Assembly (NCBI GenBank): GCA_027364995.1
Contig: DAHXOG010000020.1
Coordinates: 1 to 9,199 of the forward strand
Reading direction: 5' to 3'
From: Candidatus Mancarchaeum sp.
GTDB lineage: Archaea; Micrarchaeota; Micrarchaeia; Micrarchaeales; Micrarchaeaceae
Length of the DNA: 9,199 nt
The notes beneath the pieces are model-generated. The model saw nothing but the letters and a program-made list of their open reading frames with translations. It was not told where the DNA came from and ran no database searches. Position numbers and translations under genes: made by a program. This document shows positions 1 through 6,829 of the stretch, in pieces (positions within the stretch are counted from its first letter, which is position 1; every line of letters begins with the position of its first letter).

Positions 1-812
1 AGACCATACAAAGAAAAAGAAAGCACGGCATATCAGAGAAGGCCTTAAACCTGCCACTGAAGCTTATGGCATTTGACCTAATGTTCCTAGACGGAAAAAG
101 TTATATGGACGAGCCTTATTCGGTAAGGAGGGAAAAGCTCGAGTCAGAGCTAGAAAAAAGCACAACAATAAGGCCATCAAAAAGGATTATAACAGAGTCT
201 GCAAAGGAACTGGATGACTTTTTCAATTCATCAATAGAGAATGGGCTTGAGGGAATAGTCGCGAAGGACCTTAATGCCCCATATATTGCAGGAGCAAGAA
301 AATTCTCGTGGATAAAGCTTAAGCGCAGCTATCAAGGCGAACTTTCCGATACGCTGGATCTGGTCGTAATAGGGTACTACCTGGGAAAGGGCTCAAGGGC
401 GGAATTCGGCTTCGGCGGTCTTTTGTGCGCTGTGTACAACGATGAGAGGGATATGTTCGAATCAGTATCAAAGCTCGGCACAGGATTTACGGAACAGCAG
501 ATGCAGGAACTGGAAAGTAAGCTCTCTAAGATATCCCAAACGGCAAAGCCTGCAAGGGTTGACTCTTTGCTCAAGCCGGACTTTTGGGTATACCCAAAAT
601 ATATAGTAACAGTCAAGGCGGACGAGATAACAAGGTCCACAACACACACATGCGGAATAAAGCTTGAGAACGAGGGTTCAAGCGGCTACTCCTTAAGGTT
701 CCCAAGGCTTGTGGGCGATACAGCAATACGTGTAGACAAGAGCCCCGAAGAGGCAACCACCACAAAAGAGATAATAGAATTGTTTAACCAGCAGAAAAAA
801 GTAAGAATATGA
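1..812 (+). CDS. lig: ATP-dependent DNA ligase, C-terminal part (5' end cut by window)
   Basis: Seals nicks in DNA with ATP through a ligase-adenylate intermediate, in replication and repair. The reading frame is open from position 3, with no stop before the edge, so the ATG at 66 is internal: the upstream codons continue the conserved run leading into FDLMFLDG (motif IIIa region). About 269 residues are visible. Motif IV (EGIVAKD) is encoded at 249-269 and motif V (WIKLK) near 309-323. The OB-fold domain follows, and motif VI lies close to the end (RFPRL then IRVDKSPEEATT), as in archaeal/eukaryotic LigI-type enzymes. The adenylated lysine of motif I and the N-terminal DNA-binding domain lie outside the window. 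The stop is TGA at 810-812, 2 nt from the convergent gene on the other strand. Family assignment is secure from the motifs; whether the missing N-terminus is intact cannot be seen. Confidence 0.95.
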   Translation, partial: TIQRKRKHGISEKALNLPLKLMAFDLMFLDGKSYMDEPYSVRREKLESELEKSTTIRPSKRIITESAKELDDFFNSSIENGLEGIVAKDLNAPYIAGARKFSWIKLKRSYQGELSDTLDLVVIGYYLGKGSRAEFGFGGLLCAVYNDERDMFESVSKLGTGFTEQQMQELESKLSKISQTAKPARVDSLLKPDFWVYPKYIVTVKADEITRSTTHTCGIKLENEGSSGYSLRFPRLVGDTAIRVDKSPEEATTTKEIIELFNQQKKVRI

Positions 813-814
813 AA

Positions 815-1135
815 TTACATGCAGCTTTCTATTATCTTTGACGCCTTCTGCAAGCTCTTCATTATATCCTTTACCTTTGGGTTTAACTTGTATCCAAGCC
901 CATATCCATTTGTTGTCCTTATGTGTGTGGGCTGTATTACGTTTAAGTCAAGCGAAAGTTCCCTGAGTGATATTATGAGGGTTTTCCTGGTGAACTTCTT
1001 CTCCAGTACCGAGTATATCTCCTTTGTAGTCCTTGGCGATTTTTCAAAGAGCAACTCAATTACCGCGTAATTAGGCCTGCTCATCGCTTTCCTAAGCGCC
1101 CATATATCATCCTTTTGTTTTTCTTTCTTTACCAT
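815..1135 (-). CDS. small winged-helix DNA-binding protein, putative transcription regulator
   Basis: A 106-residue basic protein. After a charged N-terminus (about residues 1-20), residues about 22-85 read as a winged helix-turn-helix: a helix (NYAVIELLFEKS), a turn and second helix (RTTKEIYSVLEKKF), a recognition-like helix (RKTLIISLRELSLDLNVI), then a short wing around TTNGYGLGYKL, followed by a C-terminal helix. I cannot name a family; HxlR/ArsR-like folds are the nearest resemblance. The frame stays open upstream to an ATG at 1222. I chose the ATG at 1133-1135 because a TATA box is centred 27 nt upstream of it, the spacing expected for a leaderless archaeal mRNA, and because the longer form would include that TATA box in its coding region. 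It is divergent from the pilus operon and shares its promoter region, so control of that operon is a reasonable inference, unproven. Confidence 0.72.
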   Translation of the reverse strand: MVKKEKQKDDIWALRKAMSRPNYAVIELLFEKSPRTTKEIYSVLEKKFTRKTLIISLRELSLDLNVIQPTHIRTTNGYGLGYKLNPKVKDIMKSLQKASKIIESCM

Positions 1136-1156
1136 ATTAATAATTTTTGTAAAAGA

Positions 1157-1168
1157 TTTATATATATT
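1157..1168 (-). promoter_or_regulatory. TATA box for the winged-helix gene (leaderless promoter)
   Basis: On the minus strand this reads AATATATATAAA. Its centre lies 27 nt upstream of the A of the ATG at 1135, the usual distance from an archaeal TATA box to the transcription start. The mRNA would therefore begin at or within a nucleotide or two of the start codon. No Shine-Dalgarno sequence is needed, and none is seen. A purine-rich stretch upstream (minus strand AAAAAAAGGC) fits a BRE. Confidence 0.6.
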
Positions 1169-1215
1169 GCCTTTTTTTGCTCTTTTGGGATATATGGCTA
1201 GTTTTGCCTTAAATT

Positions 1216-1235
1216 GATACAAAAGTATATAAATA
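1216..1235 (+). promoter_or_regulatory. BRE/TATA promoter of the pilus operon (leaderless)
   Basis: GATACAAAAG (BRE-like, 1216-1225) runs into TATATAAA (1226-1233). The TATA centre is about 25-26 nt upstream of the ATG at 1255, so transcription should start at or next to the start codon. There is no GGTGA-type ribosome-binding site in front of 1255, consistent with a leaderless transcript. This supports both the start chosen for the ATPase gene and the operon boundary. Confidence 0.65.
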
Positions 1236-1254
1236 TTTACTTTAATAAAATATT

Positions 1255-2769
1255 ATGCATTTTAATAAAAACAATTGGATAAGCAAGTTCGGAAGTGCCA
1301 TCAAAAGCGAAAACGGCATAGCAGAGAATGCTAACCCTAAAAATTTTCCCATGTCCTTTGACTTTATTGATGATTACCCTAAATCAGTTTTCTCGGATCT
1401 TGGAGACAGGCTGATAGGGAAATCAGGATCAGGGAATATGTATTCAATAAAAGCGCATCCAGAATGGAATTTCGGATCCAAAAACGCCCCGGCAATGAAA
1501 GGACATCTGGTCAATATGGTGCTAAGCGAACCTGAATCATACTACAAAATAGGTGACCCTGCAGCCATAAGCTCTGCATCAAGGATTATATCTGAAAGGT
1601 TCGGCCTAAGCCCCGATTCCATAACATCAAAGGCTGTGGCGCTTGATACATTCGGATACGGCCCCATAAGCATACTTCTTGAAGATGCCAAGAATATAGA
1701 AGAGATAGTGGTAAATGGAATAAATTCCAGGATAGCAATCTATCATACAAAATTCGGCTTTTGCAATACCAACATGAAATTCGTGGATGAGGATTCGGCA
1801 AGGCATACCATAAACAAGCTTTTAGAGCCGTCGGACAAAGAGCTGGCTTCAGAGACTCCGATAATAGATTCCGGGAGCGAATACGGACTCAGGATACATG
1901 CGCAGCAGCCGCCTTATTCCTCCTCAGGCATCATAGCGTCAATAAGGATAGCAAAGCAGGAACGCGCAGGAATCTCGTTTCTGCTAAGGAAAGCCACACT
2001 TAACCCTGAACTGCTTGCATACATATGGATGGCAATAGAGGCAAAGCTCAACATACTCATAACAGGGTCGCCATCATCCGGAAAAACCACTTTGCTTAAG
2101 GCGCTTATGGAGGTAGCTCCCAAGTACGAGCGTGCGGTTATCATAGAAGAGGAGGCCTCGGAGCTTATATCATATTCCAACTTCTCCAACGCAGTTTATT
2201 TGGTCGGAAAGAACACTAACGCGAATTCCGGGTATAAGTTGCAGGATCAGGTAATAAATGCATTGAGGCTTCGCCCTGACAGGCTCATAATAGGGGAGAT
2301 AAGAGGGCCAGAAGCAAAGGATGCATTCTTCGGCTCCAATACCGGTGTGCCTTTTATAGCAACCATGCACGCCTCAGGCTCTGGATTAAGCATAATCGCA
2401 AGGCTGGAATCAAAGCCGATGAACGTGGATCATGCGCTGGTATCCAATCTGGATATAGCAATAGCGCTTTCCTTCGACCAGTCTCTAAACAGGGCAATAT
2501 CTTCCATATCCGAGTATAAATGGTTATCCAGGGCCGAAACAGGCGATGATGCCAAGGAATTCACGATCAATGAGCTGTTCATGGGCGGAAAGCCAACAAA
2601 AGAGCAGCTTCGCGGATCCAAGGTCATAGTCTACTTTGCCATGCGCAACCTGATTTCAATCACCGAAGCAATCAAAAGCTTCGAGAAAAGGGTAAAGTTC
2701 ATAAATTCGTTCCTGAATTCAAATGAGCAGGAATTCGAGGACTACAAGATAAAATACTGGGGATCATAA
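1255..2769 (+). CDS. type II/IV secretion-type ATPase for archaeal pilus assembly (TadA/ArlI/PilB superfamily)
   Basis: Hexameric cytoplasmic ATPase expected to power pilin extraction and filament assembly at a membrane platform. It has 504 residues. The N-terminal part (to about residue 105) is not recognisable. The conserved N-terminal subdomain follows (FGYGPISILL, then NIEEIVVNG, around residues 133-155). The catalytic core has a Walker A motif, G271-SPSSGKT-T279 with K277; an Asp-box-like VIIEEEASEL (295-304); a Walker B, LIIGEIRG, with E348; and a His box, ATMHASG, with H372. All nucleotide-binding residues are present, so the enzyme should be active. It begins at a leaderless promoter and heads the operon; its stop overlaps the next ATG by one base (TAATG). 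The two T2SSF-like proteins and the pilins downstream show that it belongs to a pilus-type machine. Whether it is closer to archaellum, Tad or adhesion-pilus ATPases cannot be decided by eye. Confidence 0.93.
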   Translation: MHFNKNNWISKFGSAIKSENGIAENANPKNFPMSFDFIDDYPKSVFSDLGDRLIGKSGSGNMYSIKAHPEWNFGSKNAPAMKGHLVNMVLSEPESYYKIGDPAAISSASRIISERFGLSPDSITSKAVALDTFGYGPISILLEDAKNIEEIVVNGINSRIAIYHTKFGFCNTNMKFVDEDSARHTINKLLEPSDKELASETPIIDSGSEYGLRIHAQQPPYSSSGIIASIRIAKQERAGISFLLRKATLNPELLAYIWMAIEAKLNILITGSPSSGKTTLLKALMEVAPKYERAVIIEEEASELISYSNFSNAVYLVGKNTNANSGYKLQDQVINALRLRPDRLIIGEIRGPEAKDAFFGSNTGVPFIATMHASGSGLSIIARLESKPMNVDHALVSNLDIAIALSFDQSLNRAISSISEYKWLSRAETGDDAKEFTINELFMGGKPTKEQLRGSKVIVYFAMRNLISITEAIKSFEKRVKFINSFLNSNEQEFEDYKIKYWGS

Positions 2770-3524
2770 TGCAAAATTCCAATATGCTAACGGAATTAAG
2801 GAGAAACCTGCAAGGCATCATCCATTCATGGTCATACATATTCGCCATACCTGTGCTATCAATGGTGCTTTTTGGGAAATTGGGCATAGTGATCTCTATA
2901 TTATCAATAGCATCGTTTATGCTGTACTATGGCTTCAATCTTAAGGTAAAACGGCATTTCAGGGATTCAAACTACGAGTTTCACTCGATGGAATTGTTCT
3001 CATTAATATCGATTGCCTATGATTCAGGGAAAACAGCGCGTAACTCAATTTCCGAATCCATAAAAGCATTATCCAAATCTGGCAATTCGTTCGTGCCAAT
3101 GGTTTCAGCGCTGCCTAAGCTCATGCGCTATGTAAGATTCAACGATGCGCTTGCCTTTATGCTGGATTCCAATCTGGCCAAAGAATCTGCATCGGCAAGA
3201 TCCATACTGCATGGGATGCTCTCTAAGTTTGAATCAGGCTCTGACCCAATCAACGCTATGCGCTCATTGCGCGAATCCATATCTATAAAAATTAATTCCA
3301 AGCTCTCAGGATATCTTAGCATGATACAGAAATACGCTACAATAAGCATGCTTTTTTCAACCATACTTCCATCCTTTGGACTCTTCGGGCTTGCGGGCTA
3401 TAGCATATTGGAACCCTCTACAATGATTGTGCCTATAGGGTTCGCTTTGTTTGTAGTAATGCTCCCATTGGCGTACCTCGTCGTAAGGATGAACTATTCG
3501 GTGATCTACAATGCAATGGCTTAA
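2769..3524 (+). CDS. half-size pilus platform membrane protein (T2SSF/TadB-TadC/ArlJ-like), first of two
   Basis: Integral membrane protein of 251 residues, predicted to anchor the ATPase and receive pilins. Two hydrophobic segments lie at about residues 21-35 and 38-56. A cytoplasmic helical domain (about 60-185) follows, containing MELFSLISIAYDSGKT, which resembles the opening of a T2SSF domain. Two further membrane segments lie at about 190-214 and 219-241. This is the topology of TadB/TadC: two segments, a cytoplasmic domain, two segments. Archaeal ArlJ or PilC platforms normally carry two such domains in one longer chain, so this protein is about half of one. The gene starts on a 1-nt overlap with the ATPase stop and overlaps the next, similarly built gene by 14 nt, which suggests the two proteins are made together as a pair. 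Sequence conservation is weak, and the assignment rests on topology, the partial motif and gene order. Confidence 0.78.
   Translation: MQNSNMLTELRRNLQGIIHSWSYIFAIPVLSMVLFGKLGIVISILSIASFMLYYGFNLKVKRHFRDSNYEFHSMELFSLISIAYDSGKTARNSISESIKALSKSGNSFVPMVSALPKLMRYVRFNDALAFMLDSNLAKESASARSILHGMLSKFESGSDPINAMRSLRESISIKINSKLSGYLSMIQKYATISMLFSTILPSFGLFGLAGYSILEPSTMIVPIGFALFVVMLPLAYLVVRMNYSVIYNAMA
3500..3505 (+). promoter_or_regulatory. ribosome-binding site GGTGAT for the second platform gene
   Basis: GGTGAT is complementary to the archaeal 16S 3' end and sits 5 nt before the ATG at 3511. It lies inside the coding region of the first platform gene. It fixes the start of the second gene and allows internal initiation on a polycistronic mRNA. 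Confidence 0.7.
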
Positions 3525-4326
3525 AGCTTATGGTGCAATGTTCATGCAATACCAATCAAAAGTAGATATTGCCGCATTATTGATTATCACATCTTATTCC
3601 ATATCATTGCTCTTATCCATATTCTCATTCATATATGCATTTCCTATATTCATTGCAGGATTTGTTCTCCATAAACACAAGAACAAAGCAGACAGGGCTA
3701 GCTCAAATATAGATAGACACTCCATATCCGATACCTTGAATATGCTAAATTCATTATCCATTTCAAGGGGCAATACCAGAAGCTTAAGCGTAACATCTGC
3801 CATCCCTCCATACTTCGCTTATAAAAAGGAAGTGAACTTGTCACTGAAGGAATTCAGGATTACGGGAAATTCACATAAATCTTTTGCAGTACTCATATCC
3901 AGCCCGAAAATACAGTTAAGGAAAATCGGCATTCTGCTCTATTCAAGCTTTAATTGGGGATACGACATAAAAAAATCTGCCATACAGATCCTGAAAAACG
4001 ATTCGGAAAGGCTATCTTACGCCTCAAAGGCAATTCCAATGCTCTCTAATGCGGAAGCAATGGTCGCTCTTGGCACAAACTTTTTCTTTCCTGCTTTTGC
4101 AGGTGTAATAATCAGCATAATAAAATTCTCAAGTCCGAAATTATATATTTCATCTTCAATGCTGCTTGCATCGTTTTTCATGTATTACATAATCTCAGTC
4201 AATTATGCATCCTCTCATAAGTATAACACACCGCTAAAGGCACGCATAATGCAAACGTTCGGGCTAAGTTCCGTGGCTGCAATGGTGATGTCATTAACAT
4301 TGCAATTGTCTTCAATGATGATTTAG
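3511..4326 (+). CDS. half-size pilus platform membrane protein (T2SSF-like), second of two
   Basis: Integral membrane protein of 271 residues with the same plan as its upstream neighbour. There are two membrane segments at about residues 20-54, a cytoplasmic domain at about 58-185, and then hydrophobic segments at about 186-208 (NFFFPAFAGVIISII), 214-234 and 246-268. The third C-terminal segment is extra relative to the first protein. The cytoplasmic domain contains a DTLNMLNSLSISRGNT stretch that sits where T2SSF domains begin, but the motif is poorly conserved. I call it the partner platform subunit mainly from position and topology. Overlap with the preceding gene is 14 nt, and a GGTGAT ribosome-binding site lies 5 nt upstream of the ATG. 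It ends in TAG, whose last base begins the ribosome-binding site of the first pilin gene, so expression of platform and pilins is linked. Confidence 0.7.
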   Translation: MQWLKAYGAMFMQYQSKVDIAALLIITSYSISLLLSIFSFIYAFPIFIAGFVLHKHKNKADRASSNIDRHSISDTLNMLNSLSISRGNTRSLSVTSAIPPYFAYKKEVNLSLKEFRITGNSHKSFAVLISSPKIQLRKIGILLYSSFNWGYDIKKSAIQILKNDSERLSYASKAIPMLSNAEAMVALGTNFFFPAFAGVIISIIKFSSPKLYISSSMLLASFFMYYIISVNYASSHKYNTPLKARIMQTFGLSSVAAMVMSLTLQLSSMMI

Positions 4327-4330
4327 GTGA
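4326..4330 (+). promoter_or_regulatory. ribosome-binding site GGTGA selecting the ATG at 4336
   Basis: GGTGA overlaps the stop codon of the preceding gene by one base and lies 5 nt before the ATG at 4336. It decides between the GTG at 4327 (which is part of the site itself) and the ATG at 4336, in favour of the ATG. Confidence 0.7.
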
Positions 4331-4335
4331 AATCT

Positions 4336-4569
4336 ATGGAAACACAATATTCCGCGACTGTGCGCGCGTTAATCGCACTTGGAAGGTCGAAGAAAGGGCA
4401 GAGCTCTATAGAGTATCTTATGATGCTCTCTGCTGTGAGCATCGTGATAATAATAGCCCTGGCTATGATAACACAGCTCAAAGGAGCGGCTGTGCATTCG
4501 TTCTTTAATGGTACCAACGGCAGCGTAATTTCAACGCTTAAAAGCGAACTTAATAACATAACCAAATAA
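4336..4569 (+). CDS. archaeal prepilin with class III signal peptide (likely major pilin)
   Basis: A 77-residue protein. A basic leader of about 20 residues (RALIALGRSKKG) ends at a textbook class III cleavage site, KKG followed by QSSIEYLMMLSAV. The order is Gly at -1, Gln +1, Ser +3, Glu +5, then a hydrophobic helix (SIVIIIALAMIT) that would form the filament core after prepilin peptidase cleavage. Only about 40 residues follow the core helix; they include an N-linked sequon (NGS) and NIT near the end, and no cysteine. It is the first pilin after the motor genes, the smallest with a canonical site, and has a good ribosome-binding site, so it is the best candidate for the major subunit. That last point is inference. 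The prepilin peptidase itself is not in the window. Confidence 0.85.
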   Translation: METQYSATVRALIALGRSKKGQSSIEYLMMLSAVSIVIIIALAMITQLKGAAVHSFFNGTNGSVISTLKSELNNITK

Positions 4570-4578
4570 CGGGATAAT

Positions 4579-4956
4579 ATGCCAAGCAAAGCTCAGATGA
4601 CTTTTGAATTAATGATATACATGGCGATAGGGGTATCTGCCTTGGTTGTATCATTATACGCCATTGTGCCGATAAGGGATTCGTACAATTCCAATATGTC
4701 AAAGAGCGAACTGTATGCTGCCTTAAATATAATGTCGCAGATGCAGCAATACGGCAGCTCAAGCTTTCAAGCATACGTTCCAAAATCGATATGCTCATGC
4801 AAGGCAACTGGCAACGGGTTGGATTGCAGTTACGGCTATTTTAGTACTGGGATGCATGTTGAATTGTCAAAAAACGTATGTTTGGATTCAGGAGGCATTG
4901 AAAACCTTTCAGAATATTATCTGGGCAACGGAAGCTATCGTATAGGTGAATCTTGA
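4579..4956 (+). CDS. pilin-like protein with short class III-type signal and four cysteines
   Basis: A 125-residue protein. The leader is very short (MPSKA), followed by QMTFELMIYMAIGVSALVV: Gln at +1, Thr +3 and Glu +5 match the prepilin core, with Ala instead of Gly at -1, which archaeal prepilin peptidases can accept. One hydrophobic helix spans about residues 12-30. The remaining domain faces outside and contains four cysteines (ICSC, LDC, NVC), enough for two disulfides, and two sequons (NLS, NGS). It lies 9 nt after the preceding pilin, with only a weak purine run (GGGAT) before the ATG. It overlaps the next gene by one base (TGATG). Likely a minor pilin; family not recognised beyond that. 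Confidence 0.75.
   Translation: MPSKAQMTFELMIYMAIGVSALVVSLYAIVPIRDSYNSNMSKSELYAALNIMSQMQQYGSSSFQAYVPKSICSCKATGNGLDCSYGYFSTGMHVELSKNVCLDSGGIENLSEYYLGNGSYRIGES
4945..4949 (+). promoter_or_regulatory. ribosome-binding site GGTGA for the ATG at 4956
   Basis: GGTGA lies 6 nt before ATG 4956 and is inside the end of the preceding gene. It supports the ATG at 4956 over the TTG at 4953 as the start of the next pilin-like gene. Confidence 0.65.
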
Positions 4957-5156
4957 TGAAGGCGCAAATATCATTCTTGTTCATGGTTTCACTCTTGCTT
5001 GCAATGGCTTTCGCATCAATGCTGCTTTATTTCACCACGTACGTAGCACATCACATGGCAAGTAAAAACGAATCGATTTCCAATCTCCTAGTTTCAGAAA
5101 GAAATTCCATAAACGGTTTGCTTTTCGGTAAAAATGTAGAATTATTCTGGGATTAG
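4956..5156 (+). CDS. very small pilin-like membrane protein
   Basis: A 66-residue protein beginning MKAQISFLFMVSLLLAM. A single N-terminal membrane helix spans about residues 5-32. KA followed by QIS resembles a minimal prepilin cleavage site, but the +5 residue is Leu rather than Glu, which in classical type IV pilins is needed for correct subunit registration. The outer part is only about 33 residues long, with one sequon (NES), no cysteine, and a terminal FWD. Translation starts on a 1-nt overlap (TGATG) with the previous gene. Its first codons closely match those of the gene at 6829 (TGATGAARGCRCAA). Loss of Glu+5 is typical of some minor or initiating pseudopilins in other systems; that role here is inference. 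Confidence 0.65.
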   Translation: MKAQISFLFMVSLLLAMAFASMLLYFTTYVAHHMASKNESISNLLVSERNSINGLLFGKNVELFWD

Positions 5157-5157
5157 T

Positions 5158-5523
5158 ATGAGAACCAATGCATTACTTACAAATATGGAAGGCATCGTTG
5201 CATTCTCAATTATAGCAATATCTATACTCGGGTATTATTCCGTAATATCGGATTATTCAGGCCAAGGCTATGCAAATATGGCTTCATCTGCGAATGTTAC
5301 CCTATCATACTATCTAGGACAGCAAATCTCCTACGGCTTATATCAGGACAATTATTCTTACAATTCTTCAGTTGGAGGGGTCAAACTGATAAACATCATA
5401 AAAATCTCAAATTTTACCAAGATGTGCCAAACACCACCTGCCGGCAACATGAAACTATGCAATATAGTCTCGCACGACGGCAAGATATACCTTGCAATAA
5501 GTGATGCTGATGGAAAAACATGA
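5158..5523 (+). CDS. pilin-like single-pass membrane protein, no clear prepilin site
   Basis: A 121-residue protein. A short N-terminus (MRTNALLTNMEG) precedes one hydrophobic helix (about residues 12-28, IVAFSIIAISILGYYSV). The outer domain of about 90 residues is rich in Ser, Tyr and Asn, with sequons (NVT, NYS, NSS, NFT) and two cysteines (MCQ, LCN) 13 residues apart. Glu11 just before the helix is the only hint of a pilin-like acidic residue; no Gln+1 or basic leader is present. Assignment as part of the filament rests on topology, size and operon position. It begins 1 nt after the preceding stop and overlaps the large pilin gene by 14 nt, the same overlap length as between the two platform genes. 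No homologue is recognised. Confidence 0.65.
   Translation: MRTNALLTNMEGIVAFSIIAISILGYYSVISDYSGQGYANMASSANVTLSYYLGQQISYGLYQDNYSYNSSVGGVKLINIIKISNFTKMCQTPPAGNMKLCNIVSHDGKIYLAISDADGKT
5501..5505 (+). promoter_or_regulatory. ribosome-binding site GTGAT for the large pilin gene
   Basis: GTGAT lies 4 nt before ATG 5510. Candidate starts also exist at GTG 5501 and ATG 5504, but both fall within this site, so ATG 5510 is the best-supported start. Confidence 0.5.
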
Positions 5524-6829
5524 ATCCAAAAAGCTCCAAAGCTCTATAGAATTCCTGATAATAATGTCTGCTGTAGTTGGAATGGCTGTTTTCGGAATTT
5601 CGTATTACTACAGCGTGCATTCCCTGTTCTCAAATGCCATAAGCTCGGCAAACCAGCCCATATTCAAAGGCACAAACACCACAGAGTCAAGCAATGACGT
5701 AATAAGCGCGTACATATTCGTTCCAAGGCTCAATGTAGGTGAAGCATCCCAAGCTACGCTATTGGTCTCAACATCATTGCAATCAAATATATCGATAAGG
5801 GCCATGGGCAAAGGGATTGAGATATCGCCTTCGAATATAACCAACAGTACAAATGCGTTCGGCTCTTCCTATGCTTTTTATATAAACAAGCCAAATGCAG
5901 GATACAGCAATATATCGTTTTATATAACAGCAAAAAACGGCAGCATAATATCGCATGAGAATGCCACATCCGAAATATTTGCCTATACTCCGCTTACTTC
6001 GAATAAAAGCTCCACTTCAAATGCAACTATATCTTATGTCTACATAAAGCCAAATAAGGAGTTGATTGCGTATCCGATTAAAAATCCGAAAAATCTTTAT
6101 TACATAACCGAAAGCTCACACTGCAGCGATCTAAATTTCATGGGGCAGCAAATGCCGATATCGGCACAATGCGGCAATGCATCCTGGTATTTTTGGTATT
6201 TTTCATCCGATTGCTATTATGGCAGTGCACAAGTGCCTACAATGACATATTGCGTATACAAGCATTACTCCGGGCATAATGCCTCACAGATTGGGAACGG
6301 CGAGCATTACATATACAATATATCATTGGGAATGGGCTATGAGGGATTAAACCTCACATCAGAAATAACGTCAAATAACACGCATTCAATATTATATTAT
6401 GGCAAAGAGCCATACGGCAATGCAAGCACAGGGAATTCCATATACGCGCAATCTCCGATAAGCGAAGAATACATTATAAGGTCTGGTTCGGGGAATTACA
6501 CAGAGGCATACGCCAATTACACATCATTCGAATATGCATATTCGAGCCTGAAAAACGATTTGGAATACTACAATAACTCCGGAAACGGCAATCTGGGAAC
6601 AATAAACAAGGAAATATACTCGTACAATAACCTTCTTTCCACCATGCTTAACTCTTCCAATAATGCATCTAGTGGCTACTGCTTTACATCCAAAAGCGGA
6701 AATGCAATCTCCTACCTGTGCAATCCGGGGTCGCAATTCGAATTCAATAACATATCGGTAAAAATCAAAAATTATCCTTATGTCCCTTATAAAACCGATT
6801 ATGAAGGTTCATATATAACGGTGCATTGA
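5510..6829 (+). CDS. large pilin-like protein with sequon-rich outer domain (candidate adhesin or tip subunit)
   Basis: A 439-residue protein, several times longer than its pilin neighbours. The N-terminus MEKHESKKL is followed by QSSIEFLIIMSAVVG, nearly the same core as the first pilin (QSSIEYLMMLSAV), with Gln +1, Ser +3 and Glu +5. The residue before the cut would be Leu, not Gly or Ala. One membrane helix ends near residue 30. The remaining roughly 400 residues contain about 20 N-X-S/T sequons, many Tyr, Ser and Asn residues, and six cysteines (HCS, QCG, DCY, YCV, YCF, LCN). An early segment (about 60-150, e.g. VFVPRLNV.. and AYTPLTS) looks like a beta-sandwich repeat; the rest is unassigned. 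It overlaps the preceding gene by 14 nt and the next by 1 nt. It would sit on or cap the filament, with the large domain outside the cell. Adhesin or tip function is inference; no known family is recognised. Confidence 0.8.
   Translation: MEKHESKKLQSSIEFLIIMSAVVGMAVFGISYYYSVHSLFSNAISSANQPIFKGTNTTESSNDVISAYIFVPRLNVGEASQATLLVSTSLQSNISIRAMGKGIEISPSNITNSTNAFGSSYAFYINKPNAGYSNISFYITAKNGSIISHENATSEIFAYTPLTSNKSSTSNATISYVYIKPNKELIAYPIKNPKNLYYITESSHCSDLNFMGQQMPISAQCGNASWYFWYFSSDCYYGSAQVPTMTYCVYKHYSGHNASQIGNGEHYIYNISLGMGYEGLNLTSEITSNNTHSILYYGKEPYGNASTGNSIYAQSPISEEYIIRSGSGNYTEAYANYTSFEYAYSSLKNDLEYYNNSGNGNLGTINKEIYSYNNLLSTMLNSSNNASSGYCFTSKSGNAISYLCNPGSQFEFNNISVKIKNYPYVPYKTDYEGSYITVH
6820..6823 (+). promoter_or_regulatory. 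short ribosome-binding site GGTG for the ATG at 6829
   Basis: GGTG sits 5 nt before ATG 6829, inside the end of the large pilin gene. It favours ATG 6829 over the TTG at 6826. Short, so weak evidence alone; the TGATG stop/start overlap supports it. Confidence 0.45.

Noticed and set aside
377..649. 90-codon open frame on the minus strand inside the ligase
   Set aside because: It is antisense to the OB-fold domain of a well-conserved ligase and shows no domain of its own.
819..1070. 83-codon open frame on the plus strand opposite the winged-helix gene
   Set aside because: The minus strand encodes a plausible helix-turn-helix with a well-placed promoter. The plus frame is just hydrophobic residues from complementing charged codons, with no promoter or ribosome-binding site.
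1136..1222. Longer start of the winged-helix gene at ATG 1222 (29 extra residues)
   Set aside because: The extension would cover the TATA box placed 27 nt before ATG 1135 and nearly reach the opposing promoter; no better promoter is seen for the longer form.
4327..4335. GTG 4327 as start of the first pilin
   Set aside because: The GTG is part of the GGTGA ribosome-binding site for ATG 4336 and has no site of its own; the same logic removes TTG 4953, GTG 5501 and TTG 6826.
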